From NCBI GenBank assembly GCA_023391695.1, contig JAEWAK010000012.1:310001-374000 (forward strand): DNA of 64,000 bases, in the 5' to 3' direction. Positions within the stretch are counted from its first letter, which is position 1, and the number at the start of each line of letters is the position of its first letter. Source of the DNA: Bacillota bacterium (lineage in GTDB: Bacteria; Bacillota; Clostridia; Lachnospirales; Lachnospiraceae). Below the pieces are notes generated by a model. It saw only the letters and a list, made by a program, of their open reading frames with translations. It ran no database searches and was not told the DNA's origin. Shown here piece by piece: positions 17,989 through 25,927 of this stretch. A program made the translations under genes and the position numbers.

Positions 17989-19020
17989 TTAGATTCTATT
18001 ATTTAAATTTTTAACACTGTTTCCTATAACAAATTCGGTATTTACCAATATCTGAACAGACTCCCTGGCTTTCCTTTTTATCCTCTCCAGCAGCCTTCCC
18101 AGGGCTATATAAGCTACGTTACCATGTAATGCCCTCAGGAACGTAGGCTGAAAGTCCAGAATAGCAGCACCGGGTATCTCATCGAATCCCACGATGGAAA
18201 CATCCTCCGGTATGCGGTATCCGCAGCTCTGGAGTGCTCTGGATACACCGATGGTTACTTCGTAATTTTCAGCAAATACGGCACTTGGGATATGTCCGTT
18301 ATTTTTAATATATTTATACATATTATCATATATTTCCTGGGCCGTATTGCCTATGTCCAGTATTCGTTCATTTTCCGCCTGCTGCAGCTTTTTCTCATTC
18401 ATAAATCCGTTACAGGCACTTCTTCTTTCATACATATTATAAAAATCCTTGGAGTTGCGCAAATACATAATATCCCTGTGTCCGTTTTCATAAAGATATT
18501 CCAGGCCGGTCTTTACACCCTGCCGGTTATTCAGTACTATACTGTCCGTATGCATATCATTAAAATCCTGGTCACATACTACATAAGGAAGCTTTAAACC
18601 ACGGATACACCGGTAATCTTCCTCAGTCATATAAGCAGCATTCAGATAAACACCGACAACATCTTCCTCTTCGCATTCTTCCAATAATTTTACAAACTCA
18701 TCCTTGCTGCGGTCCACAAACACCGTATCCATTTTATACCCTGACGCCCTGGCTCTTCTCGACGCTTCCGCATATCCCATATATAGCCTGGCATTTTCAT
18801 CCGCATCAATTAATCCGCTTTTTTGTAAAAAGGTATACATACGGATGGTTTTTTCTTTTCTTTCCTTCCCGTCATCACCGCTCTCCCGGGATTCCTTAAT
18901 ATAATTGAGGACTTTATTACGTGTCTGCTCATTCACTCCGGGTTTGTTATTCAGTGCCAGTGACACAGTAGCTGTAGAAAGCCCCAAATCACGTGCAATG
19001 TCTTTCGCTTTTATCTTCAT
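17989..19020 (-). CDS. LacI-family transcriptional repressor
   Basis: A 343-residue regulator: LacI helix-turn-helix at the N-terminus (IKAKDIARDLGLSTATVSLA, hinge LNNKPGVNEQTR) and a periplasmic-binding-protein-like ligand domain (VSIVGFDEIPGAAILDFQPT). The ATG at 19020 has AAGGTGG 5 bases upstream; a GTG at 19029 is an alternative. It sits directly upstream of the second ABC operon in the same direction, and its promoter lies inside a long AT palindrome, so autoregulation and control of that operon by a sugar are likely. Confidence 0.93.
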   Translation of the reverse strand: MKIKAKDIARDLGLSTATVSLALNNKPGVNEQTRNKVLNYIKESRESGDDGKERKEKTIRMYTFLQKSGLIDADENARLYMGYAEASRRARASGYKMDTVFVDRSKDEFVKLLEECEEEDVVGVYLNAAYMTEEDYRCIRGLKLPYVVCDQDFNDMHTDSIVLNNRQGVKTGLEYLYENGHRDIMYLRNSKDFYNMYERRSACNGFMNEKKLQQAENERILDIGNTAQEIYDNMYKYIKNNGHIPSAVFAENYEVTIGVSRALQSCGYRIPEDVSIVGFDEIPGAAILDFQPTFLRALHGNVAYIALGRLLERIKRKARESVQILVNTEFVIGNSVKNLNNRI

Positions 19021-19030
19021 CTGACCCACC

Positions 19031-19096
19031 TTGTAAATAAATTTAAATTTTTAAATAATTTAAATTTATTTTACAAGCTAATTTAAACTATGTCAA
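19031..19096 (-). promoter_or_regulatory. LacI gene promoter with 46-bp palindromic operator
   Basis: The promoter is TTGACA (19091-19096), 17 bases, TAAAAT (19068-19073) on the minus strand. A near-perfect palindrome runs from TTGTAA at 19031 to TTACAA at 19076, with arms made of ATAAATTTAAATT, and covers the -10 region and the likely start of transcription. Confidence 0.75.
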
Positions 19097-19121
19097 TAAA
19101 TATTTAGCCTGTCAGCACAGC

Positions 19122-19167
19122 TTTGCAACAGGTTATGGGGCTGTTGCAAAATAGCTTCAACAGCCCC
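19122..19167 (-). terminator. Terminator with an alternative hairpin, after the dehydrogenase gene
   Basis: GGGGCTGTTG (19137-19146) pairs with CAACAGCCCC (19158-19167). The first arm can instead pair in the sequence TTTGCAACAG (19122-19131) with CTGTTGCAAA (19141-19150). The two stems exclude each other. The position marks the end of the operon that starts at 25728-25756. Confidence 0.6.
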
Positions 19168-19190
19168 TGGTACGCAGAATTTTTTCTGTC

Positions 19191-20234
19191 TCAGATTTTA
19201 ATTACCGCCTTAACGATCTCCGCCTTATTATTCACACTGTAATCCATGGCTTTCTGGATTTCATCCAGGGGGAATTCATCGGTAACGATTCCTTTTAAAT
19301 TGACTTTGCCGGCTGCTACCGCGTCAATTGCCATGGGGTAGATGTGGCGGTAACGGAATACGGTTTTTAAGGTCAGCTCCTTATCCAAAACCAGACTCAT
19401 GGGTAAGTTCATTTCTCCGCTCTTGCCATAACCGACGAGAACAATATTGGCGCCTTTTTTCGTCATATGTATGGCCTGCCTGGTAGTAATTTCCGTGCCG
19501 GCTGCTTCTATGACCAGATCACAGCCCAAGCCTTTCGTAAGTTCAAGTACGGCTTTTACGGCATCCGTACTTACAGCGTTAATCGTACCGGTTGCTCCCA
19601 GTTCCAGTGCTTTTTCCAGCCTTTTCTCCATGATATCCACCACATAAACCTTAATAACACCCATGGCTTTCAGTGCCATCATACAAACCAGTCCGATACA
19701 GCCTGCACCCATAACAACGGCTGTCTGGCCTGCCCCCGCCCCGCCCTGGAGGGCTGCATGGAAACCTACCGCCAGGGGTTCGATTAAAGCTCCCTCCAAA
19801 GTGCTCACATTATCCGGAAGCTTAAAACACAGGTCCGCTTCATGGGCAACGTACTCCCCAAAAACTCCGTCTACCGGAGGAGTTGCAAAGAAAACTACAT
19901 CCGGGCACAGATTATATCTTCCTGTTTTACAGAATTCACAATGTCCGCAGGTTTTGCCAGGCTCCAGTGCCACCCGGTCTCCAACCTTTAAATTCACTAC
20001 CTTCTGTCCTGTCTCGACCACCACGCCCCCGGGCTCATGCCCCAGTACAAAAGGCGGCTTTACAATATAATCCCCGATCCGTCCGTTTTCATAATAATGC
20101 AAGTCCGAACCGCAGATACCTACATACTCCAGCTTGACAAGGACTTCATTGTCCTTTACCTTTGGGATATCTCTTTCTTCAAAGCCCATCTTTCCAATCC
20201 CGTTCATTACTGCAACTTTCATAGTTCCTTCCAA
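19191..20234 (-). CDS. Zinc-dependent medium-chain dehydrogenase (sorbitol/iditol dehydrogenase-like)
   Basis: A 347-residue MDR protein. The catalytic zinc site is seen in GICGSDLHYYENGRIGDY and GHEPGG, the structural zinc Cys cluster in CGHCEFCKTGRYNLCPD, and the NAD-binding glycine motif in VMGAGCIGLVCMMALKAMG. Relatives oxidise sugar alcohols to ketoses. The TTG at 20234 is preferred, because GGAGG lies 9 bases upstream; an ATG four codons on (20222), giving MKVAVMNGIGK, is the other candidate. It is the last gene of the nucleoside hydrolase-ABC-ribokinase operon, which suggests that a sugar or polyol released inside the cell is reduced or oxidised. Confidence 0.9.
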   Translation of the reverse strand: MEGTMKVAVMNGIGKMGFEERDIPKVKDNEVLVKLEYVGICGSDLHYYENGRIGDYIVKPPFVLGHEPGGVVVETGQKVVNLKVGDRVALEPGKTCGHCEFCKTGRYNLCPDVVFFATPPVDGVFGEYVAHEADLCFKLPDNVSTLEGALIEPLAVGFHAALQGGAGAGQTAVVMGAGCIGLVCMMALKAMGVIKVYVVDIMEKRLEKALELGATGTINAVSTDAVKAVLELTKGLGCDLVIEAAGTEITTRQAIHMTKKGANIVLVGYGKSGEMNLPMSLVLDKELTLKTVFRYRHIYPMAIDAVAAGKVNLKGIVTDEFPLDEIQKAMDYSVNNKAEIVKAVIKI

Positions 20235-20319
20235 AATAATTGCCTCCTTTTATTTTGTAATAACTTTAATAAATTGTTTTATAAAAGTTATTATATTATT
20301 GCACTATCAAAATAAAATG

Positions 20320-21279
20320 TCAAGACAATTCATTTAATATTTTTACCTGGAAAGCTTCTAATACTTCCTGTTTTGTCGGAAGCGAGGACTGGGCTCCTTC
20401 CCGCTGAACCACCAATGCGGCAACTTTCGTTGCAAATTCCGCACATTCCAGTATTACGGCATCGTCATACTCTTCTTTTTCCGACAGTGCCGCTGCCAAT
20501 CCTCCGATAAAAGAATCTCCGGCAGCGGTAGTATCCACCGTATTCACCCTGATCGGCGGTATCAGGTAAGAACCGCCTGACCCGGTCAGCATGGAACCGT
20601 TTTCACCCATGGTTACAAGAACGTAGCTTACTCCTTTTGATAATAATTCACGGGAGGCCTGCTTCATTTCATCCATGGTGGCAAGTTTTCTGTTAACAAG
20701 CTGCCCCAGTTCACCTTCATTGGGAACGAGGATGTCAATATATTTCCACATTTCTTCCGGAATGGATCTTGCCGGTGCCGGATTAAAAATGGTAATAACC
20801 TCCGGGCCGTTTTCACTCTTTGCAAGCTTAAACGCCTGAAAGCTGGCTTCAACCGGTACTTCAAACTGGGAAATTACAATCTTACTCTGCAGCAGTACTT
20901 CTTTTGTATTTTCTATATCAACACCGGACAGTTCACTGTTAGCTCCTGATATGACAATAATGGTGTTTTCACCGCTTTCATCCACATTAATCATTGCTAT
21001 TCCGGTTGATTCTTCCGAGGATTCAAAAATGTACTTTGTGTCTATCTTATTTTCCTGAAAATGTGACAGGTATTCCTTTCCCAGCATATCTTTTCCGATT
21101 TTTCCGACTGCTGCAACAGGCAGGCCAAGTTTACTTATTGCCACGGCCTGATTGGCCCCTTTTCCTCCGAAATGCCTGCTGAAATTATAGCCTAATATCG
21201 TTTCGCCTGCTTTGGCAAATGCCCTTACATGAGCTACCATATCCATATTGATGCTGGTTATAACATAAATAGAATTCAT
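20320..21279 (-). CDS. PfkB-family sugar kinase, ribokinase
   Basis: A 319-residue ribokinase-like protein. It shows the substrate-binding Asn/Asp region (NMDMVAHV), the GGKGANQA motif around residues 38-45, and the catalytic motif VDTTAAGDSFIGG with the Asp base. It should phosphorylate ribose or a similar pentose at O5. Its place downstream of a nucleoside hydrolase gene and an ABC transporter supports use of ribose released from ribosides. It lies between the permease genes and the dehydrogenase gene. Confidence 0.9.
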   Translation of the reverse strand: MNSIYVITSINMDMVAHVRAFAKAGETILGYNFSRHFGGKGANQAVAISKLGLPVAAVGKIGKDMLGKEYLSHFQENKIDTKYIFESSEESTGIAMINVDESGENTIIVISGANSELSGVDIENTKEVLLQSKIVISQFEVPVEASFQAFKLAKSENGPEVITIFNPAPARSIPEEMWKYIDILVPNEGELGQLVNRKLATMDEMKQASRELLSKGVSYVLVTMGENGSMLTGSGGSYLIPPIRVNTVDTTAAGDSFIGGLAAALSEKEEYDDAVILECAEFATKVAALVVQREGAQSSLPTKQEVLEAFQVKILNELS

Positions 21280-21437
21280 AAATCTTACGGGATAAATTCG
21301 TACCCGCGACTCCTTTCTCCCCTTATTTTGTCAAATCAATCTCATTTCTAGTATTAATTATCGGCCTGCACTTCCCGACATGGCTGCCATCAGGCAGCCG
21401 CAAATGGCGCATTACTCTTTGCAGTTTCTTTTCCCAG

Positions 21438-22271
21438 TTAACCTTTCACCGCACCATTTGTCAGGCCGGATAAAATGCTTTTCTGGAAAATCAAATAAAC
21501 AATCAGCATGGGTACAATTGTCAGAACAAAAGAAGCAAAGGCAAGGTTGTACTGAATGGCATACTGGGATTGAAAATTATATTGGAACAAAGGCAGTGTC
21601 CAATAGGAAGCGGAACGGTTTAATATCAGCAGGGGCAGCAAAAAATCATTCCAGATCCACAGGCAGTCAATAATTACTATGGTAGCAGTCATTGGTTTTA
21701 ACAGCGGAAATACGATCCGGCAGTAGGTCTGGAACTTGGAACATCCGTCTATGTAAGCAGATTCCTCCAATTCCTCGGGTATATTATTCTTGATATATCC
21801 CACATACAAAAACACTCCCTGTGACAGGGCAAACGTCACATATAAGACGATCAGACCAAATTTATTCAATGCGGATAAGGACGTCATTAATTTGACCACC
21901 GGAAGCATAATAACCTGGAAAGGAATGAAAATACCCAATGAGAACATGGTAAAAAGGGCTTTATAATATGCCTTCTGCCTGTTCCTGGTAATCGCATAGG
22001 AAGTTAACGGGACTACCAGAACAATCAGAACTATGGCTGCTAAGGTAATAAATACGGAATTTCCCACATAGGTAAAAAAGTTATTATCCGAAATAACCTC
22101 CTTAAAATTACCCAAATAGAGGGTTTCCGGAAATGCAAAGAAATTTCTGGCCGTTTCTTTCTGTGTTTTCAGAGAGGTAATAATGGTAAAATACATCGGC
22201 AATATGATAATAATAAGACCAATACTTAAGATGATTGTACTGACTATATCTAATTTTTTTTCTCTTCTCAT
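21438..22271 (-). CDS. CUT1 ABC transporter permease (MalG type), third cassette
   Basis: A 277-residue six-segment permease with EAA loop IPEELEESAYIDGCSKFQTY and C-terminus TNGAVKG. Its start abuts the stop of the MalF-type gene (22271). The ATPase is missing from the operon. Confidence 0.92.
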   Translation of the reverse strand: MRREKKLDIVSTIILSIGLIIIILPMYFTIITSLKTQKETARNFFAFPETLYLGNFKEVISDNNFFTYVGNSVFITLAAIVLIVLVVPLTSYAITRNRQKAYYKALFTMFSLGIFIPFQVIMLPVVKLMTSLSALNKFGLIVLYVTFALSQGVFLYVGYIKNNIPEELEESAYIDGCSKFQTYCRIVFPLLKPMTATIVIIDCLWIWNDFLLPLLILNRSASYWTLPLFQYNFQSQYAIQYNLAFASFVLTIVPMLIVYLIFQKSILSGLTNGAVKG

Positions 22272-23164
22272 TATTCATTCACCTCAAATCTGCTCATGCC
22301 CTTAACCTGGATCAGGGAGACAATTCCGATTGCAATAAATAAAATTACGGCCAATGCGTTGGCATAACTGAATTTTGATTCGGCAAAAGCATATTTATAG
22401 ATCAGAAATCCGACCGATTCCGTTGTCTTATTGGGACCTCCGCCGGTCATGGCCATAATATAATCAAAAGAGGTCAGCCCGTTCTTAAAAGCCAGGATAA
22501 CTACCATATTCAAAGAGGGGATCAAATAGGGAAACGTAATGGAAAAAAATCTCTTTATCCCGTTCGCCCCATCAATGGAAGCTGCCTCCAGCAGTTCTTT
22601 CGGAACACTTTGTAAGCCTGCCAGCAATAATACGGTAGGAACTGCAAGTCCCTGCCATAAGTTAACAAACAGGATTCCCCAGAAGGCCATACCGGAATCC
22701 GCCAGTATATTTTTTGATATTGCTTTCACCCCGATCATTTTACCGAAGCCCGGCAGCGCATGCAAATAAATCTGGTTAAAAATCAGGCCAACAATGATCA
22801 TACTAAGTACGGCCGGAAAAAAATACGTAGTACGGATAATTCCCCTGAATTTGATATTCCGGTTTAAAAGGATTGCCAGACCTAACCCTACCAGTACGGT
22901 TAAGACCAGTAATGCTATGGAATATCTGAGGGTAAAGGAAATACTTCCCCGGATCCGGTTGTCGGAAAATAAATTGACATAGTTTTCAAAAAATATATAC
23001 TTATATTTTTTCGCAATTCCGTTCCAATCCGTAAAACCATACAAAATACCTTTTACAAAGGGAACGATAAGAAAAATAATATAAAGAACAGTTGCAGGCA
23101 GAGTAAACAAAAAATGCATGCTTTGATTCATCCGCTTTTTAAATTTTCCCATACTGGTTTTCAC
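22271..23164 (-). CDS. CUT1 ABC transporter permease (MalF type), third cassette
   Basis: A 297-residue permease with EAA loop VPKELLEAASIDGANGIKRF. A GTG start at 23164 is supported by AAAGGA 5 bases upstream; an ATG four codons later is possible. It pairs with the MalG-type permease. A perfect hairpin separates it from the binding-protein gene. Confidence 0.9.
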   Translation of the reverse strand: MKTSMGKFKKRMNQSMHFLFTLPATVLYIIFLIVPFVKGILYGFTDWNGIAKKYKYIFFENYVNLFSDNRIRGSISFTLRYSIALLVLTVLVGLGLAILLNRNIKFRGIIRTTYFFPAVLSMIIVGLIFNQIYLHALPGFGKMIGVKAISKNILADSGMAFWGILFVNLWQGLAVPTVLLLAGLQSVPKELLEAASIDGANGIKRFFSITFPYLIPSLNMVVILAFKNGLTSFDYIMAMTGGGPNKTTESVGFLIYKYAFAESKFSYANALAVILFIAIGIVSLIQVKGMSRFEVNE

Positions 23165-23187
23165 TTTTTCCTTTCAAATCTACGCAG

Positions 23188-23213
23188 GGGGAGACTATAG
23201 GCAGCGTCTCCCC
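23188..23213 (-). terminator. Intercistronic hairpin between binding protein and permease
   Basis: GGGGAGAC (23188-23195) pairs with GTCTCCCC (23206-23213). It lies between the binding-protein stop (23265) and the permease start (23164), and probably lowers downstream expression or protects the upstream message. Confidence 0.55.
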
Positions 23214-23264
23214 TTACGTTTTTTATTGATGGATACTTCACGGTATTAAAACCATTTTGCCTGA

Positions 23265-24548
23265 TTATTTTTCAAAAGTACTGTCTACCGCCTGAGTAAA
23301 AGTATCCAGATCCTTTGTGATTGCATATGCATCCGTCATATCCTGCCAGTTGGGATCATTTTCAGGAATCCAGTCGAAATGAATCCATGGATAAGATTTT
23401 CCTTCCATCAAAAGTTCTGTGGCCGCAACGGTTTCCGTATTCCTTGGTTCAACACCATTTACGATGGAAGGGGATTTTTCCGTATCATGTAATTTCTGGG
23501 CTACTTCTGTTCTCGTCAGATAAGCTACAAAAGTTTTCGCAGCTTCTGCATTGGGAGTAGTTGCAGATATTCCCACCGCAAGGTCAATACCGTAAACAAC
23601 CTTGGTGTCTTCCTTGGTATCAGCCGGTACCGGCATCATCTGATAGTCAAAATCGGCTCCTGCACTTTCAATTACGGTCGTTGCCCAGATACCCTGGGGA
23701 AGCATAAGGGCTTCACCTGTGGCAAATAAGGTTACTGCCGTATTATAATCCATACCTGCGGTATCTTCTTCCGTATTATCAATAAACAAATTATAATGAT
23801 CTATAAATTTTTTGAAGGCGTCACTGTCGGCGGCAGATCCTTTGGTACTGAAGAATTCATTGGCCTGGGGGATACCCATTGTATTCCCTAAAAGAGCTTC
23901 TGTCAGATGTCCGGTGGTCCAGGCATCTTTAAAACTGGTTGCAAAGGGAATCATACCGGCTTCCTTAATCTTGCTTACGGCATCTGTTAACTCACTAAAG
24001 GTTTCCGGAACTTTGATGCCTAATTCTTTGAATTTGTCGGCATTATAATAAATACCGTACGCATTCATGGTTAAAGGAACACTCCAGTCCTTACCGTTAT
24101 ATTTAACGGAATCGACATATGTAGTGTTTAAATTGCTGTAGAAATCCGCACCTGTCAGCTCCATGAAGTATCCTTCATCAACATAGGATTTGAATTTTGT
24201 TTCGTTTGGATAAATGGATATCACATCCGGCATTTCATCGGAAGCCATACGTGTGGTCAGGACTTCACCCGCATCCGGTACCTGCACATGTTCCACATCG
24301 ATCTCCGGATGTTCTTTTTCAAAATCCGCAACAATTTCATCCATAACATCCTTGATTTCCGACTTCTGGTTAAAAAACTCGATTTTTACCGTTTCCCCGC
24401 CTTCTCCCTTAGCCGGTTTTCCTGTACCTGACTGCGCTGCATTTCCCCCCGCAGCACTGTCTCCTGAAGATGCGGATGAGCCGCATCCCGTTATCATTGT
24501 TGCAATCATTACTGTGCTCAGTACTAAGCTCAAGATTCTTTTTTTCAT
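23265..24548 (-). CDS. Extracellular solute-binding lipoprotein, third cassette
   Basis: A 427-residue SBP family 1 protein. The lipoprotein signal (MKKRILSLVLSTVM, then MITGC with Cys at about residue 22) is followed by a Ser/Gly/Ala linker and a fold with TRMASDEMPDVISIYPNE and LMLPQGIWATTVIESAG. The binding-site aromatics typical of CUT1 oligosaccharide binders are plausible, but the substrate is unknown. The gene lies 52 bases after the nucleoside hydrolase gene. A 10-bp hairpin, AAAACTAAAT/ATTTAGTTTT (24578-24600), lies in that gap. Confidence 0.92.
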   Translation of the reverse strand: MKKRILSLVLSTVMIATMITGCGSSASSGDSAAGGNAAQSGTGKPAKGEGGETVKIEFFNQKSEIKDVMDEIVADFEKEHPEIDVEHVQVPDAGEVLTTRMASDEMPDVISIYPNETKFKSYVDEGYFMELTGADFYSNLNTTYVDSVKYNGKDWSVPLTMNAYGIYYNADKFKELGIKVPETFSELTDAVSKIKEAGMIPFATSFKDAWTTGHLTEALLGNTMGIPQANEFFSTKGSAADSDAFKKFIDHYNLFIDNTEEDTAGMDYNTAVTLFATGEALMLPQGIWATTVIESAGADFDYQMMPVPADTKEDTKVVYGIDLAVGISATTPNAEAAKTFVAYLTRTEVAQKLHDTEKSPSIVNGVEPRNTETVAATELLMEGKSYPWIHFDWIPENDPNWQDMTDAYAITKDLDTFTQAVDSTFEK

Positions 24549-24577
24549 TTGATTTTCTCCTTTAATTTTATTTTATT

Positions 24578-24600
24578 AAAACTAAATGTTATTTAGTTTT
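24578..24600. promoter_or_regulatory. Perfect AT-rich inverted repeat between nucleoside hydrolase and binding protein
   Basis: AAAACTAAAT (24578-24587), a GTT loop, and ATTTAGTTTT (24591-24600). It overlaps the last bases before the nucleoside hydrolase stop. It may be a weak attenuator or an RNA-processing site; an operator is also possible. Confidence 0.4.
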
Positions 24601-25482
24601 TTAAAAAATTAAGTCCATAAACCTTGACAGGAATCGTTCCCTGTCTACGTCTACAGCCACCCGGCAATTCACATTTTCCAATTCACGATGTCCGAAAACA
24701 TCCCTTTTATCAATTGTGATTCCCCTGGAAAATTCGCCCTGTGTCTCGACGAGAATATTGGCATCCTTCAAAGTTAAAATTTCCGGATCTATCAGATAAC
24801 CAATTACCAGCGGATCGTGAAGGATCGGATGATGTCTGGATTCCCTCATCCATTTGTCTACCAGTGTTTTTAACAGTTTTGTATTACTCAGATTGCTCTT
24901 CTGTATCTGCTTAAGTTCTTTGTCATTTAATCTGCATTTCAGTGTAACATCCAGCCCGACTAATGTAATATCCATTCCGGATTCGAATACAATTCTGGCA
25001 GCCTCCGGATCATTCATAATATTCCATTCCGGATATGCGTTACTTATCATGCCGCCCATAATAAAAATCTTTCTGTTTTTCATGGTCTCCGGACTTTTTA
25101 AGATCGCCGCGGCTATGTTGGTAAGGGGGCCGATTGCAGCCAGTTCCAGCTCCTTATCTTTTTTCAGGGAATCCAGAATAAAATCCACCCCATGGCCTTT
25201 CCTTGCCCCCACGGGCCTCCCTTCAATAACCTCGAACTGGGAAGCGTGTTTGGTACAGTCCACCTTATGGAGAAACGGCCTGTCTATTCCGGCTATTACA
25301 GGAATATCCGCTCTTCCAATTTCCTGCAAAATGGCCTCGGCAAGAATACACCTGTCCTGTGTATACTTAAATACGGTGGTTATGCCTGCCACTTCCAGCG
25401 CCGGTGAGGCCAGAGCCAGGTGAAGCGCCAGGGCATCGTCAATATCATCACCGATATCGGTGTCTATAATTATTCTTCGCAT
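24601..25482 (-). CDS. Nucleoside hydrolase (IU-type) family protein
   Basis: A 293-residue protein with the calcium-binding signature of the nucleoside hydrolase fold, IIDTDIGDDIDDALAL, at the N-terminus. It also has the later family blocks LAAIGPLTNIAAAILKSP, IFIMGGM and the C-terminal HDPLVIGYLIDP with the metal-binding Asp. It should cleave an N-glycosidic bond of a nucleoside or similar riboside, releasing ribose. AAGGAGG lies about 10 bases before the ATG. It is the first gene of an operon with a CUT1 transporter, a ribokinase and a dehydrogenase. Fold members may act on non-nucleoside glycosides, so the substrate is an inference. Confidence 0.9.
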   Translation of the reverse strand: MRRIIIDTDIGDDIDDALALHLALASPALEVAGITTVFKYTQDRCILAEAILQEIGRADIPVIAGIDRPFLHKVDCTKHASQFEVIEGRPVGARKGHGVDFILDSLKKDKELELAAIGPLTNIAAAILKSPETMKNRKIFIMGGMISNAYPEWNIMNDPEAARIVFESGMDITLVGLDVTLKCRLNDKELKQIQKSNLSNTKLLKTLVDKWMRESRHHPILHDPLVIGYLIDPEILTLKDANILVETQGEFSRGITIDKRDVFGHRELENVNCRVAVDVDRERFLSRFMDLIF

Positions 25483-25512
25483 AACGAATTATCCTCCTTA
25501 TCTGCAAGTCAA

Positions 25513-25665
25513 AGCGGATATTCCGGGTCCGCTACGCTACTTGCTCATAACCTTATACCTGCTACACAGATTTCAGTCGGCGCATGAACTCCGACTGAAA
25601 ACAAGTAAGTACCTAATCCACCGCTTACACTCCGCTAAGAAGCGGGGGACATACTTGTAAAGTCA
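25513..25665. repeat. Dispersed REP-like palindrome, copy C (longest copy)
   Basis: AGCGGATATTC...GTCCGCT (25513-25533) is followed, after an inserted segment with its own TTTCAGTCGG/CCGACTGAAA inverted repeat (25568-25600), by CCGCTAAGAAGCGGGG and ACTTGTAAAGTCAAA (25632-25667). Copy A at 6760-6820 is a condensed form of the same element. It lies in the leader of the nucleoside hydrolase message. Confidence 0.6.
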
Positions 25666-25694
25666 AATTGCCATGGTTTGTTATTTTGAATAAC

Positions 25695-25756
25695 GAAACT
25701 GTTTTCTTAATCAGTTTTCCTATAACAATTATATATATTCTGATGAATTCTGTCAA
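25695..25756 (-). promoter_or_regulatory. Consensus promoter with operator for the nucleoside hydrolase-ABC-ribokinase operon
   Basis: On the minus strand TTGACA (25751-25756), exactly 17 bases, TATAAT (25728-25733). Just downstream are ATAGGAAAACTGAT and GAAAACAGTTTC (25695-25722). GAAAACAGTTTC also occurs in the same place before the binding-protein gene at 36681, and a similar ATAGGAACTGAT follows the ROK gene promoter. The placement right after the -10 box fits repression. Confidence 0.8.
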
Positions 25757-25793
25757 CAAGTTTCTTTATTTTTTTCAGGACAAACGCAGGCAC

Positions 25794-25877
25794 CAAAAAA
25801 AGGATGCCGCAGAATAGTCGCAATAAAACTCCGATCACAAAATCAGAAGTATTATTACGCTATTTTGCGGCATCCTT
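25794..25877 (-). terminator. Long-stem terminator after the ADP-ribosylglycohydrolase-like gene
   Basis: AAGGATGCCGCA (25800-25811) pairs with TGCGGCATCCTT (25866-25877), and most of the inner 54 bases also pair (AATAG/CTATT, AATAA/TTATT, ACT/AGT). On the minus strand the stem is followed by seven T. It ends the operon that begins at 36855-36883. Confidence 0.85.
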
Positions 25878-25927
25878 GCTTTTAAAAGCTCATTACAGAA
25901 GCAGTAAATCAGAAACAGTCTCCGGAA

